Shown in pieces: positions 26,177 through 35,388 of a stretch of DNA of 64,000 nt (the stretch's first letter is position 1; each line of letters begins with the position of its first letter). The translations under genes and the position numbers were made by a program. Under the pieces are notes generated by a model that saw only the letters and a program-made list of their open reading frames with translations, was not told where the DNA came from and did not search any database. The stretch is from Paraburkholderia sp. BCC1886 (lineage in GTDB: Bacteria; Pseudomonadota; Gammaproteobacteria; Burkholderiales; Burkholderiaceae), in the NCBI RefSeq assembly GCF_900996245.1, contig NZ_CAAJGK010000034.1, forward strand, positions 1 to 64,000, written 5' to 3'.

Positions 26177-26965
26177 GTGGATTACATCGGCTGGACAGTG
26201 GCAATTACGGGGGCGGCGAGCGGAATCGGCTACGCCACGGCAGAGGCGGCGGCCCGGCAGGGCGCGCGCATCGTCGCGCTCGATCGCGATGCGGGTGCGT
26301 TGGCCGGCATGCGGGAGCGCTTCGCGGCCAAAGGCTGGAACGTCGTGCCGATAGAGGTGGATATCGCCTCGGAGGCCTCCATTCGCACCGCGATAGAGGA
26401 AGGAATGGCTTCCATCGAGCGGGTCGACCTGCTGGTCAACAGCGCGGGCATCATCTCGCGCGGGTTGTTCGAGACGACCGGCGGCGAGGAATGGCAGCGC
26501 GTGCTGGCGGTCAACCTGTCGGGCAGTTTCTTCTGTTTGCAGCAGATGGTGCCGTTACTCAAAGCCGGCAGCGGGCGAGCGGTGGTCAACGTGGCCTCGC
26601 TCGCGGCCAAGCGGGTGTCGTACACGGGCGGCGTCAGCTATACGGCGGCCAAGGCCGGCATGCTAGGACTCACACGGCATGCGGCATTCGAACTCGCTCA
26701 TGAAGGCATTCGCGTGAACGCCGTTTGCCCGGGCCCCGTGCTCACTGCAATGACGCAAAGCGTGATTGGCGACGAGGAACGGCGCAAAGTCGCCGCGATG
26801 GTGCCGCTGGGCGACTGGATGAGCCCCGAGGACATCGCCGCATCGATCCTGTTCCTCGGCAGTCCGGCCGCGCGGATGATTACCGGCACAACGCTCGATA
26901 TAGATGGCGGCTTGTCGCTCGTGACAGGCTCGTCGTTCGAGTCTTACCGCAGCGCGCGGCAATAA
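26177..26965 (+). CDS. Short-chain dehydrogenase/reductase (SDR)
   Basis: 262 aa classical SDR, NAD(P)-dependent. A GTG start at 26177 follows CAGGAG. The cofactor motif is TGAASGIGYATA (Gly-x3-Gly-x-Gly), LVNSAGIISRG follows, and the catalytic set is Ser in VASLAAKRVS with YTAAKAG (Tyr-x3-Lys). GDWMSPEDIAASILFL and GTTLDIDGGLS near the end are typical of FabG-like members. It probably oxidises an alcohol or sugar-derived hydroxyl in the MarR-controlled module; the substrate is not evident. Confidence 0.93.
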   Translation: MDYIGWTVAITGAASGIGYATAEAAARQGARIVALDRDAGALAGMRERFAAKGWNVVPIEVDIASEASIRTAIEEGMASIERVDLLVNSAGIISRGLFETTGGEEWQRVLAVNLSGSFFCLQQMVPLLKAGSGRAVVNVASLAAKRVSYTGGVSYTAAKAGMLGLTRHAAFELAHEGIRVNAVCPGPVLTAMTQSVIGDEERRKVAAMVPLGDWMSPEDIAASILFLGSPAARMITGTTLDIDGGLSLVTGSSFESYRSARQ

Positions 26966-26995
26966 CAACAGACGCGACAGGCACGACCGGGCGAA

Positions 26996-27481
26996 TCAGG
27001 CCCGGTTGCGCTCCTTACCGAAGAGCGCAGCGGACAGACGGTCCACGTCTTCCGGTGCATAGGCGGTGCTGGTAATCAACTGGTCGAGCAGGCCGCTCAG
27101 TGCCACGGTTTCGACTGCACTGAGGTCGCGCAGCGCGAACGCCTCGACTTCCAGCACGATTTTCATGCCTGCGTCGTGGGCGCTGCGGCCGGCTTTGGTG
27201 AGCGTGTAGCGCGTGGCGCGCCCGTCGGTTGGATCGGGCACCGCGACGACCAGTTTCAGGTCGCGCAGTTTCAGCAGGCTGCGCCCGGTTTGCACGGGAG
27301 TGAGCAACATGTCGCGACCGATTTCGGTCGGAATGCTACCCGGCGCTTCCGCCAGTTTGACAAGCACGCGCCAGTCCAGAGCGCGAATCTCGAGATGTCG
27401 CGCGAACAGTTCCTCCGCCATATCGAGAATCGATTCGGCAACACGACGGACACGGTAGGCGGGCATTTGTTTGAATTGCAT
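26996..27481 (-). CDS. MarR-family transcriptional regulator
   Basis: 161 aa winged-helix regulator. The DNA-binding core is residues about 35-105: LDWRVLVKLAEAPGSIPTEIGRDMLLTPVQTGRSLLKLRDLKLVVAV, followed by the wing PDPTDGRATRYTLTKAG. The N- and C-terminal helices form the dimer interface. It is divergent from the cupin gene (162 bp) and tail to tail with the SDR gene. Matching palindromes upstream of the two divergent pairs suggest it controls the MFS, SDR and cupin genes and itself. Confidence 0.93.
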   Translation of the reverse strand: MQFKQMPAYRVRRVAESILDMAEELFARHLEIRALDWRVLVKLAEAPGSIPTEIGRDMLLTPVQTGRSLLKLRDLKLVVAVPDPTDGRATRYTLTKAGRSAHDAGMKIVLEVEAFALRDLSAVETVALSGLLDQLITSTAYAPEDVDRLSAALFGKERNRA

Positions 27482-27584
27482 GGCGGTTTCGCGAGCGGTG
27501 CCGGACGGAGGATTCTAGACGAGCCGCCAGACCTGCCGTAAAAGAGGGTCGGTCATGCGATTGACGAAGCGTCCAGTCTCGTTC

Positions 27585-27607
27585 ATATTGTATCAAATGA
27601 TAATAAA
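27585..27607. promoter_or_regulatory. Candidate MarR operator, marR/cupin divergent promoter
   Basis: ATATTGTATCAAATGATAAT contains an imperfect palindrome (TATCAA/ATGATA, one mismatched pair) that closely resembles the perfect palindrome at 26067-26080, with the same ATTG left flank. It lies 37 bp before the cupin start. Confidence 0.6.
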
Positions 27608-27643
27608 TACGGCGGACATCCCCAAAATTACGTGGAGACGGAA

Positions 27644-28522
27644 ATGAATGCACCAGTGGAATTGAGCGGCGACTTGCGCGGTGGTCAGCGGGAGCGCGGC
27701 GTGTATGTATTCGATGTCGCGGAGAACCCGTGGCAAGGTGTCGGCAAGAGCGGCCTCGCGCAGAAAATCGTCCGCCGCGACGACCGGACCGGTCACTCGT
27801 TCGGCTATATGTCGTTCGATACGTTGGCGCGCACCGGCGTGCATCAGCATCTGGGCACCGCGTTCAGTTATTTTCTTTCGGGTGCGCTGACCGACTATCA
27901 AGGGACGACCGGCGCGGGCGAACTCGGCGTGAATTTCGCGGGTTCGACGCACGATGCCATCGCGTATCTGCCGACGTTGTCGGTGGGCCGCATGGAGGGC
28001 CCCGTCGCGTACGGCGCTGAGGTCACGCATTCGCTGCATGCCGGCAATCGTCACACGAGTTTCGAAAACGAATTTCCCGAGCATTTGCCCGACCTGAGTA
28101 TCCGGCTCGACGACGTGCAGGTGAGTGCGACGCGCGTGGCAGGTCTGACGCGCCGGCTGGTGTACGACTACGCGCATACCCGGCTCATGCGCCGCATGAT
28201 TCAACTCATGCTGTTGCCCGGCACGACGGTGCCCGCGCATCGGCTGGGTGCGCTGGTCGATATGTTCGTGCTCGCGGGGGATGTGTCGCTGGTCGCGCGC
28301 GATGTCGTGTCGAGCGCAAAAGCCGGCGACTTCGTCGTGATGGAGCCCGACACGCAAGTGGCATTTTCGTCGCGCTACGGCGCCAGTTTGCTGCTGTGGG
28401 CCGATGGTCCGTCCACCTGGGAGGATGGCCCGGCGAGTCCGGAGTTGTACGGCTTCACGGCGGGGCACGGCGACCCGCTGCGGTTCGGTAATCGCGCGCC
28501 GGTGGATTTCAACCAGCAGTAA
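27644..28522 (+). CDS. Cupin-domain (bicupin-like) protein
   Basis: 292 aa. I chose the ATG at 27644; a GTG at 27632 is in frame but overlaps the likely ribosome site (GTGGAG). Metal-type cupin residues are suggested by ARTGVHQHLGTAFSYFLSGALTDY in the first half and MLLPGTTVPAHRLGALVDMFVLAGDVSL with SAKAGDFVVMEPDT in the second, giving a two-cupin fold. The second half lacks a full HxH pair, so metal may bind only the first. It is the last gene of a MarR-controlled module with an SDR and a permease. It could be an isomerase or dioxygenase. Confidence 0.8.
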   Translation: MNAPVELSGDLRGGQRERGVYVFDVAENPWQGVGKSGLAQKIVRRDDRTGHSFGYMSFDTLARTGVHQHLGTAFSYFLSGALTDYQGTTGAGELGVNFAGSTHDAIAYLPTLSVGRMEGPVAYGAEVTHSLHAGNRHTSFENEFPEHLPDLSIRLDDVQVSATRVAGLTRRLVYDYAHTRLMRRMIQLMLLPGTTVPAHRLGALVDMFVLAGDVSLVARDVVSSAKAGDFVVMEPDTQVAFSSRYGASLLLWADGPSTWEDGPASPELYGFTAGHGDPLRFGNRAPVDFNQQ

Positions 28523-28671
28523 GCCGGCTTGGGTTCGGGTGGTTACGCTTGGCGTCTATACTCGGGCCGCTCCGGCGGTCACCCGCACGAACCGGATCGC
28601 TTGCTCTGCAAAAGCCGGCGTGCCGTATCGTGTCGAGGTTATGCAAGCGTGTTCACCGCAGCAACCCAACC

Positions 28672-29925
28672 CTAAACCGTCGCCGTACGTCTCTCCAGCG
28701 AGAACGACAGCAGCAGCACGCAGATTCCGAGCACCGCGAGAATTGCGCCGACCCAACCGGTCGACACCCAGCCGAAGCCGGCCGCGATCACGAGTCCACC
28801 GAGCCACGCACCCAACGCATTGGCGATATTGAACGCGCTGTGGTTCAGCGCCGCAGCGAGGGACTGCGCATCGCCGGCCACGTCCATCAGACGCGACTGG
28901 AAGGCGGGCGTGCAGGCCGAGCCCGCGCCCACGCCGAACAGCACCGGCAGCACCGCCCACAGATGCGGCGCGGCGAACACGAACGCGATCAGCACGACCA
29001 CGGTAAAGCCGTACATCGCGAGCATCGTGCCCTTCAGCCAGCGATCGGCGAGCCAGCCGCAGGCCGTATTGCCGACGATCATGCCGATGCCGATCAGCCC
29101 CAACGCCCACGGAATCTGATGAGGCGCGATGTGCGTGACGAAGGTTAGCGTGGAAGCGACGTAACTGTAGACGGCGAAAATGCCGCCGAATCCGACGGCC
29201 GACGCAAGCAGCGTCAGCAGAACCTGCGGCCGGGCCAGTGCGCCGAGTTCGGTGAGCGGACTGCTCTTGCGCGACGTCGGCAGGCTCGGCACGGACCAGG
29301 CGATCATCCCCGCGGTGACGAGCGCGATGACCGCGACCGACGCGAAGCACGCGCGCCAACCCAACGCCTGACCGAGCCACGTGGCGGCGGGCACGCCGAT
29401 CACGTTGGCGACGCTCAGTCCCAGCATCACCTTGCCGATTGCCGCGCCGCGTTTGTGCGGCGGCACGAGTGCGGCGGCGGCCAGCGCCGCGAGTCCGAAA
29501 TAGGCGCCGTGAGGCAAGCCGGCGATGAAGCGGCTGACCAGCACCATCGTGTAGCTGTGGAACACGGCCGTGGCGCCGTTGCCGATCGCATACAGCAGCA
29601 TCAGCAGAATCAGCAGCGCGCGGCGCGGCATTCTCGCCAGCAACACGGTGATCGCCGGCGCGCCTACCACGACGCCCAGCGCATACGCGCTGATCAGGTG
29701 GCCCGCAGTTGGGATCGACACATGCAGGTTGCCGGCCACTTCCGGCAGGATGCCCATCACCGCGAACTCGGCGGTGCCAATGGCGAAGCCGCCCAGTGCC
29801 AGCGAGAACTCGGCGAGGCCGAGGCCGTGCGGCGGCGGAACGACGGGCGGCGTGCCGTTGGTTCGGGCGTCGCGTGGCGAGGCCGATGTGCCTGCGCGAT
29901 CTTCGGTATGAAGCGTTGTTTCCAC
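28672..29925 (-). CDS. MFS transporter, DHA1 type (AraJ/YdhP-like)
   Basis: About 417 aa, twelve helices. The open frame extends to 30177, but the first 84 codons encode a Cys/Arg-rich stretch unlike a transporter, so I prefer the GTG at 29925, with GAGAG upstream. Family marks are SLALGGFAIGTAEFAVMGILPEVA, HLISAYALGVVVGAPAITVLLARMPRRALL and FIAGLPHGAYFGLAALAAAALV, typical of arabinose/purine-type efflux proteins of the DHA1 group. It reads convergently onto no gene on its left and stands alone. It probably exports a small metabolite or drug. Confidence 0.88.
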   Translation of the reverse strand: METTLHTEDRAGTSASPRDARTNGTPPVVPPPHGLGLAEFSLALGGFAIGTAEFAVMGILPEVAGNLHVSIPTAGHLISAYALGVVVGAPAITVLLARMPRRALLILLMLLYAIGNGATAVFHSYTMVLVSRFIAGLPHGAYFGLAALAAAALVPPHKRGAAIGKVMLGLSVANVIGVPAATWLGQALGWRACFASVAVIALVTAGMIAWSVPSLPTSRKSSPLTELGALARPQVLLTLLASAVGFGGIFAVYSYVASTLTFVTHIAPHQIPWALGLIGIGMIVGNTACGWLADRWLKGTMLAMYGFTVVVLIAFVFAAPHLWAVLPVLFGVGAGSACTPAFQSRLMDVAGDAQSLAAALNHSAFNIANALGAWLGGLVIAAGFGWVSTGWVGAILAVLGICVLLLSFSLERRTATV

Positions 29926-30119
29926 CAATACTCTCGTGAACGATTGTCGACGCCGTGCGTTTCGAAGGCCGCGCAGCAGAATGGGTGACGCGCGGCCCGA
30001 CCGGTCGTTGTGCCCGCATCGATCCGCGCGGCCTTGAATCATACGATGCCATGCACGAGAAGCCGTCCCAGGCGTGCATGCGCGCAAACGATACGCGACG
30101 TAGGCATCTTCCAAAAACG

Positions 30120-30169
30120 AACTCGCTGCGCTGCAGCCCGAGGGGTGTCGGGCTACAGCGCAGCGAGTT
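30120..30169 (-). terminator. Rho-independent terminator of the dehydrogenase operon
   Basis: 22-bp arms (30120-30141 and 30148-30169) with one mismatch close a 6-nt loop. Read on the minus strand, the stem is followed by TCGTTTTTGG. It begins 15 bp after the stop of the cytochrome c gene, as expected for the end of that operon. Confidence 0.9.
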
Positions 30170-30183
30170 GCGGGCAAACCTGC

Positions 30184-31611
30184 TTACTTCGAGGTGCCGA
30201 TACTGCCGTCGAGACGCTCGTCCGTAGCGGGCTGCGCTACGCCGGCCCAGCCTGCGGCTTCCACCGGTTTCGCCGATTTGCGGATCTTCGCGACCTGATC
30301 CGGCGTCGCGGTGCCACCCTTGTTGCCCCAACTCGTCTGAATGAAGTCGACGACGTCGGCGACCTGCTGGTCGTTCAGCGTCTCTGCGTACGGCGCCATC
30401 GTCAGCATCGACGGCGCGGTGGCCGTGCCAGGTTGCGCGCCGCCCGACAGCACGATGTGAATCGCCGAGGTCGGGTCGCTGGTCTGCAGCACCGGGTTGC
30501 CGGCGAGTGCCGGGAACGCCTTGCCGTTACCCTTGCCGTCCGAGCGATGGCACGCCGCGCAACGGTTGATATACACGGCCGCGCCCGCGGACGCGACCTG
30601 ACCGTTGAAGAGGGCCTTCGACACCGTGTCGTCGTAGCTATACGCAGCGGCCTGCGCGTTGTGCGGCTGCAAGGTCTTCAGATACACCGCGATGCTATGC
30701 AGATCCTGGTCGCTCAGATACTGCATCGAATCGACCACGACGTCGTTCATCGCGCCGAACGAAGCACTGCGCTGATTGCGTCCCGACTTCAGGAACTCGA
30801 CGATCTCCGCTTCGCTCCAGCCCGACAATCCGCCGCCATGCTCGTCGCGCAGCGACGGCGCGCTCCAGCCGTCGATCACGCTGCCACCAGCCAGATAGTC
30901 GGAGCCGTCGGTATTGGTCAGCGCCTTTTCCTGCAAGGCGACGCCGCGTGCGGTGTGGCACGAGCCGCAGTGTCCGAGGCCTTCGACGAGATACGCGCCG
31001 CGTGCCGCTTCGGTGCTCTGGCCTGCCGTCGGCATGAACGGTTGCGGCGTCGGCGCGAACATCCAGCGCCACACGGTCAGGGGAAAGCGCATCGACAGCG
31101 GCCACGGAATCTCGTTGTCGCGATTCGCCTGCGCAACCGGCTCGACGCCGTGCATCAGGAACGCGTAGAGATCGTGCAGATCGGCGTCGGTCATGCGCGA
31201 ATACGACGGATACGGCATCGCCGGATAAACGGTGTAGCCGGCTTTCGTCTTGCCATAGCGCATCAGCGCGGCGAAATCGTCGTAGGACCAGGTGCCGATG
31301 CCGTTCTGCGCATCGGGCGTGATGTTGGTCGCGTAGATCTTGCCCATTGGCGTCGCGATCGGCAGGCCGCCCGCGAACGGTTTGCCGTTCTTCGCGGTGT
31401 GGCAGGCGATACAGTCGCCGGCGTGGGCCAGATACGCGCCGCGGCTCACTTCGGCGGCGGTCGAGGCCGATATCGCAGTGGCGTTCGCGTTCGCGCTTGC
31501 GTCGGTGGCCGAAGGAGAGGGCGAAGCCTGCGTCAACTGTACGTACGCGAAAGCCGACAGGCAGCAGATGGCAAGACCGCCGAGGGTCTTTTTCAAAGCA
31601 TGTTTTTTCAT
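30184..31611 (-). CDS. Trihaem cytochrome c subunit of a membrane sugar/alcohol dehydrogenase
   Basis: 475 aa periplasmic, membrane-anchored electron acceptor. An N-terminal hydrophobic segment (residues 10-29) acts as signal or anchor. Three CxxCH haem sites are seen: Cys-67-IAC-His-71, Cys-215-GSC-His-219 and Cys-351-AAC-His-355. A Met ligand is likely in each domain (for example AMPYPSYSRM and LTMAPYAETLND). Length and layout match the cytochrome subunit of gluconate 2-dehydrogenase and FAD-glucose dehydrogenase of Burkholderia. It starts 8 bp after the flavoprotein stop, so it is the last gene of the three-gene operon. It should pass electrons to quinone or an oxidase. Confidence 0.95.
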   Translation of the reverse strand: MKKHALKKTLGGLAICCLSAFAYVQLTQASPSPSATDASANANATAISASTAAEVSRGAYLAHAGDCIACHTAKNGKPFAGGLPIATPMGKIYATNITPDAQNGIGTWSYDDFAALMRYGKTKAGYTVYPAMPYPSYSRMTDADLHDLYAFLMHGVEPVAQANRDNEIPWPLSMRFPLTVWRWMFAPTPQPFMPTAGQSTEAARGAYLVEGLGHCGSCHTARGVALQEKALTNTDGSDYLAGGSVIDGWSAPSLRDEHGGGLSGWSEAEIVEFLKSGRNQRSASFGAMNDVVVDSMQYLSDQDLHSIAVYLKTLQPHNAQAAAYSYDDTVSKALFNGQVASAGAAVYINRCAACHRSDGKGNGKAFPALAGNPVLQTSDPTSAIHIVLSGGAQPGTATAPSMLTMAPYAETLNDQQVADVVDFIQTSWGNKGGTATPDQVAKIRKSAKPVEAAGWAGVAQPATDERLDGSIGTSK

Positions 31612-31619
31612 CGTAAGGC

Positions 31620-33398
31620 TCAGGCGTCGACTAGCGGGCGTGGGTTTTTCAGGTACTGCTCGCGAATGGCTTTGGCGGACCAGTAGGTCAGCGCCGTGGC
31701 GAGACCGGTCGGGTTGTAGCCGATGCCGACCGGGAACACGCCCGATCCCACCGCGAACACGTTATGAACGTCCCAGCTCTGCAGATAGCGATTCAGCACG
31801 CTGGTTTTCGGGTCCGTGCCCATCGGCACGCCGCCGGCCCAGTGCGTGGTCTGATACGGACGCAGGTCGAAGTGATCGCCGAAATTGAGCACCGACGCCG
31901 AGGTCGATTGCGGGTTCATCGCCTTCGCGACGCTCATCACCTTGTCGGTGACGAAGCGGCTCATCTTGATGTCGTTGTCTTTCCAGTCGAACGTGAAGCG
32001 CAACAGAGGTTGACCGTACGCGTCCTTGTAGACCGGATCGAGATCGAGGTAGTTGTCGCGATAGACCATGTTCGAGCCGTGCACGTCGAACGATACGAAG
32101 TTGTTCGCATAGTCCTTGACGGCTTTTTTCCAGCCTGCGCCCCACTTCGGCGAACCGGTCGGCGTGGCGACGCCCGAGATCGGCTTCACGCCGGCCGGAT
32201 TGCACCACACCGGCGAACCGCCGACGAAGCCGAGCGGCGCGTGGTCGAAGTTGTCCGCGTTGAAGTCGTCCATCGCGACGCCCGTGCCGCCCGCGCCGAT
32301 GAAGTTGTTGGTGTTCTTGCCCGGCGCGAAAAACGCCTTGACGGTCGCCATGGTCTGGTACGCGACGTTCTTGCCGACCGCGCCTTCGCCCGTCTGCGGA
32401 TCGTATGGCTTGCCAATGCCCGAGAGCAGGAAGAGCCGCGCGTTGTTGTACGCGAAGGTCGCGGCGATCACGATGCTCGCGGGTTGCTCGACCGTATCGC
32501 CGTCGATCGACGCATAGGTTACGCCGGTCGCGATCCGTTTGCTGGAATCGAGGTTGATGCGCAACACGTTTGCGCCGGTGCGCAGTTCGAAGGTCTTCTC
32601 GCGACGCAGCGCCGGCATGATGTTGACGTTCGGCGAGGCTTTCGAATAGTTGTAGCAGGCGTAGCCCGAGCAATAGCCGCAGAAGTTGCACGGACCCATC
32701 TGGCAACCGTACTGGTTCGTGTACGGCTGCGAGACGTTGGCCGATGGCTCGCGGAAGGGGTGATAGCCGACTTCCTTCGCGGCCTGCATGAACAGATGCG
32801 CGGTGTACGGCACTTTCTGCGGCGGCGTGGGGAAGTGATCCGAGCGATTCGCTTCGAACACGTTGCCGTCGCCGACCACCTGGCCGTTCACCTTGTAGGC
32901 GACGCCCGAGGTGCCCATCATCTTTTCGACGAAGTCGAAATGCGGCTCGAGCTCTTCATACGTAACGCCGAAATCCTGGATGGTCATGCCGTCCGGAATG
33001 AATTTCGCGCCGTATTTTTCCGTGTAGTGGCTGCGCAAACGCAGTTCTTCCGGAAACACGCGCCAGTGCTGACCAGACCAGTGCAGGCCCGCGCCACCGA
33101 CGCCTTCGCCCGGTTTGAACGCGCCGATCTGCCGGTACGGCACCGCGTCAGACTTCGTGTCGTGACGGAACGTGAACGAACTCTTCGACATGTCCTGGAA
33201 GAGCTTCCAGCGCTGCAAATAAGCCAGCTCGTCGATAGTCTTCGGATACGCGCCGTCGGGATACGTGTCGCGGTACGAACCGCGTTCCAGCGCGACCACG
33301 CTCAAGCCCGCTTCCGTCAATTCCTTCGCCATGATGGCGCCGGTCCAGCCGAAGCCGACGATGACGACATCCACCGGCTTCATTTTCTTGTCTGCCAT
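31620..33398 (-). CDS. GMC-family flavoprotein subunit of a membrane sugar dehydrogenase
   Basis: 592 aa FAD-dependent catalytic subunit. I chose the ATG at 33398 (MADKKMKPVD); the frame extends 13 codons further. The FAD motif is VVIVGFGWTGAIMAKELTEAGL near the N-terminus. The C-terminal HWAGGVPMGTDPKTSVLNRY and GSGVFPVGIGYNPTGLATALTYW carry the catalytic region and FAD-binding end. A Cys cluster (CQMGPCNFCGYCSGYAC) resembles the 3Fe-4S ligand region described for Burkholderia FAD-glucose dehydrogenase. No signal peptide is seen; the Tat signal of the small subunit probably carries it out. The sugar (glucose, gluconate or sorbitol) cannot be told. Confidence 0.94.
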   Translation of the reverse strand: MADKKMKPVDVVIVGFGWTGAIMAKELTEAGLSVVALERGSYRDTYPDGAYPKTIDELAYLQRWKLFQDMSKSSFTFRHDTKSDAVPYRQIGAFKPGEGVGGAGLHWSGQHWRVFPEELRLRSHYTEKYGAKFIPDGMTIQDFGVTYEELEPHFDFVEKMMGTSGVAYKVNGQVVGDGNVFEANRSDHFPTPPQKVPYTAHLFMQAAKEVGYHPFREPSANVSQPYTNQYGCQMGPCNFCGYCSGYACYNYSKASPNVNIMPALRREKTFELRTGANVLRINLDSSKRIATGVTYASIDGDTVEQPASIVIAATFAYNNARLFLLSGIGKPYDPQTGEGAVGKNVAYQTMATVKAFFAPGKNTNNFIGAGGTGVAMDDFNADNFDHAPLGFVGGSPVWCNPAGVKPISGVATPTGSPKWGAGWKKAVKDYANNFVSFDVHGSNMVYRDNYLDLDPVYKDAYGQPLLRFTFDWKDNDIKMSRFVTDKVMSVAKAMNPQSTSASVLNFGDHFDLRPYQTTHWAGGVPMGTDPKTSVLNRYLQSWDVHNVFAVGSGVFPVGIGYNPTGLATALTYWSAKAIREQYLKNPRPLVDA

Positions 33399-33514
33399 TT
33401 CTCTGCACTCTGTGTGTCCGGTCGCGCGTCGATTCATTGCTTCGATGCTTCAACGCGCGGCCTGTTACCCGATCTGTCGATTCGCTTGCCACCCCGGCAA
33501 GCGCGTGCGGCGCC

Positions 33515-34213
33515 TCAGCCGAGCGAAACCGGCGGCAGCGGATACGCCTTGCCGTATTGCTCGACCCAGTCCATGTAGTCCGCGCGCGCGCCGGGAAAAC
33601 CGACCATGCGCCACGCCGCCATGTCCTTGTTACCGCCGTATTTCGGATCGCAGAAGTAGCCCTCGTGGACGTTCTGCAAAAGCTGCGAGAAAAACGCCCC
33701 GGATGGAACCGGTTCCATTTTCAGGCTGCCGGATTCCATCTGTTTGAGAAACTCATCCTTGGCGGCGTCGTCGAGTGCGGAGAATGCTTTGCCGTGCAGT
33801 TGCTGCGAGGCTTTATCGACCAGAGCGAGCGCGCTGCGATACAGATCGCGGGGCGCGAGATGCAACTGGTAGCCGAACAGCGCGGGCAGATCTTCCTTGA
33901 ACGGGCCGTGCATGTACCAGAGTTGGCCGTGACCATAGGGCGTGTCCATCTGGCGGTCGATGAATTCGGAAACTCCGGCTTCGAGCGCGCCCGGGCCTTC
34001 TTCATCGGCGGGAATCAGGCGGTCGACCAGCGCGTTGAGCGTGGTCCACTCGTCGGCGCTGAAGTAAGTGGGCTTGTACGGTTCGGCGGGCGCGGCTGCC
34101 GAGAACGCCGACATGCCGACCGTGGCCGCACCGAGCGCTGCCGCGGCGGGGGCAACGGCCGCCGTCTTCAACAGGAACGCGCGGCGCGATGACGAAATGC
34201 CAATTGTTTTCAT
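33515..34213 (-). CDS. Gluconate 2-dehydrogenase subunit 3-like protein with Tat signal
   Basis: 232 aa small subunit that serves as assembly and export partner. The twin-arginine signal is SSRRAFLLKTAAVAPAAAALGAATVG (residues about 8-34), followed by the subunit-3 domain: YFSADEWTTLNALVDRLIPADEEGPGALEAGVSEFIDRQM and later ADYMDWVEQYGKAYPLPP. It is first in the operon, 116 bp before the flavoprotein, which lacks its own signal. Family knowledge: this subunit carries the flavoprotein through Tat by hitch-hiking. Confidence 0.95.
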   Translation of the reverse strand: MKTIGISSSRRAFLLKTAAVAPAAAALGAATVGMSAFSAAAPAEPYKPTYFSADEWTTLNALVDRLIPADEEGPGALEAGVSEFIDRQMDTPYGHGQLWYMHGPFKEDLPALFGYQLHLAPRDLYRSALALVDKASQQLHGKAFSALDDAAKDEFLKQMESGSLKMEPVPSGAFFSQLLQNVHEGYFCDPKYGGNKDMAAWRMVGFPGARADYMDWVEQYGKAYPLPPVSLG

Positions 34214-34326
34214 GAAGGTAGCGTGGGTTGAGTTTTTCTTCGGGTGTTACCGGTATCATCGCGGATTGTATCTGAAGATTACAAAGTGCGTCATCGAGCC
34301 GCACATCGCCCGTGGCGCCTCGCGGG

Positions 34327-35388
34327 TCAGGTACTTTCGCGGACGACGACCGAGTAGTCGATTTTCACGTGCTTGCTGCCGGCGGCGGCCACCGAACTAT
34401 TGTTGGCCAGCGCCGCGAGCAGGGCTTCGCCGGTGCGCACGCCGATACCCTGCGCGTCGACCGACACCGTCGTAATGGAGGGCGTTGAACAGGCGGCGAC
34501 CTCGAAGTCGCCGAATCCTGCAATCGCGATGTCGCCCGGCACGCTCAGACCGCGCCGGTGGCATTGCATGATCGCGCCGAACGCGGACTCGTCGCTGACG
34601 CACATGACTGCGTCGGTGTCGGGCCATGTCTTGAGCAATGCGTCGAGCGCGGGGCCGCCGTGGCTCATCGTAATGGGCGAGTCGCCGAGACGCACGATGC
34701 GCGGTTCGCCGAGCGCCTGAGCACGAATTTCCTGCCGATACCCCTTCAACCGGTCGATACCCCGGCGATCGAGATCGCTCGCACCGCCGAGAAAAGCGAT
34801 CCGGCGATAACCGCGCTCGACGAGGAAGTGCACCATCTTGCGGGCCGCCAGCGCATTCGAGAAACCCACCGCGCCGTCGATCGGATCGGCCGGCAAATCC
34901 CACATTTCGACGACCGGAACGCCCGAGCGCTGCAACAGCGTGCGGGTCGCCGCACTGTGCTGCGCACCGGTGATCGCGACGCATCTCGGTTGATGGCGCA
35001 ACAGCGATCGCACGAGTCGTTCTTCACGCAAGGGATCGTAATCGGTCACGCCGAGCAGCAGTTGCAGGCCCGCGGCTTCGAGCGTGGCCGTGAGTCCTTG
35101 CACGGTGGCCGAGAAGTTCGAACTCGACAACGACGGCACGACGACGGCAACGAACTCCGAGCGCCCCGAAGAAAGCGCGCCCGCCGCGGCATCCGGGACA
35201 TAAGCCAGTTCGTCGATCGCGCGCTGCACGCGCTCGCGTGTGGCGAGTGCCACGCTGTGACCGGCTAACACGCGCGAGACGGTCATCTTCGATACGCCGG
35301 CAAGACGCGCTACGTCGGACATGCGTGCAGGCGCGACAAGGCTCGTTGTGTCCAGCGTGGTAGCGGCGGGAAGGGCGGGTTTACCCAT
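34327..35388 (-). CDS. LacI-family transcriptional regulator
   Basis: About 353 aa repressor. The LacI HTH is RMSDVARLAGVSKMTVSRVLAGHSVALATRERVQRAIDELAYVPD, followed by a periplasmic-binding-like effector domain (VAVVVPSLSSSNFSATVQGL, VMCVSDESAFGAIMQCHRRGLSVPGDIAIAGFGD). I used the ATG at 35388, though its ribosome site is weak; the frame opens at 35490 with a possible site (GGTGGG), giving a 34-residue longer tail. It resembles GntR-type gluconate repressors. Lying 113 bp upstream of the dehydrogenase operon in the same direction, it may regulate that operon in response to a sugar acid. Confidence 0.9.
   Translation of the reverse strand: MGKPALPAATTLDTTSLVAPARMSDVARLAGVSKMTVSRVLAGHSVALATRERVQRAIDELAYVPDAAAGALSSGRSEFVAVVVPSLSSSNFSATVQGLTATLEAAGLQLLLGVTDYDPLREERLVRSLLRHQPRCVAITGAQHSAATRTLLQRSGVPVVEMWDLPADPIDGAVGFSNALAARKMVHFLVERGYRRIAFLGGASDLDRRGIDRLKGYRQEIRAQALGEPRIVRLGDSPITMSHGGPALDALLKTWPDTDAVMCVSDESAFGAIMQCHRRGLSVPGDIAIAGFGDFEVAACSTPSITTVSVDAQGIGVRTGEALLAALANNSSVAAAGSKHVKIDYSVVVREST

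Noticed and set aside
29926-30177. 84-codon N-terminal extension of the DHA1 permease
   Set aside because: Cys/Arg-rich, without membrane character, and it runs into the terminator of the neighbouring operon.
28556-30331. 591-codon minus-strand frame overlapping the DHA1 permease
   Set aside because: It is in another frame of the permease gene and is Arg/Gly-rich; the permease frame has all transporter motifs.
31764-33578. 604-codon plus-strand frame opposite the GMC flavoprotein gene
   Set aside because: His/Arg/Val-rich shadow frame; the opposite strand has a complete FAD protein with all motifs.
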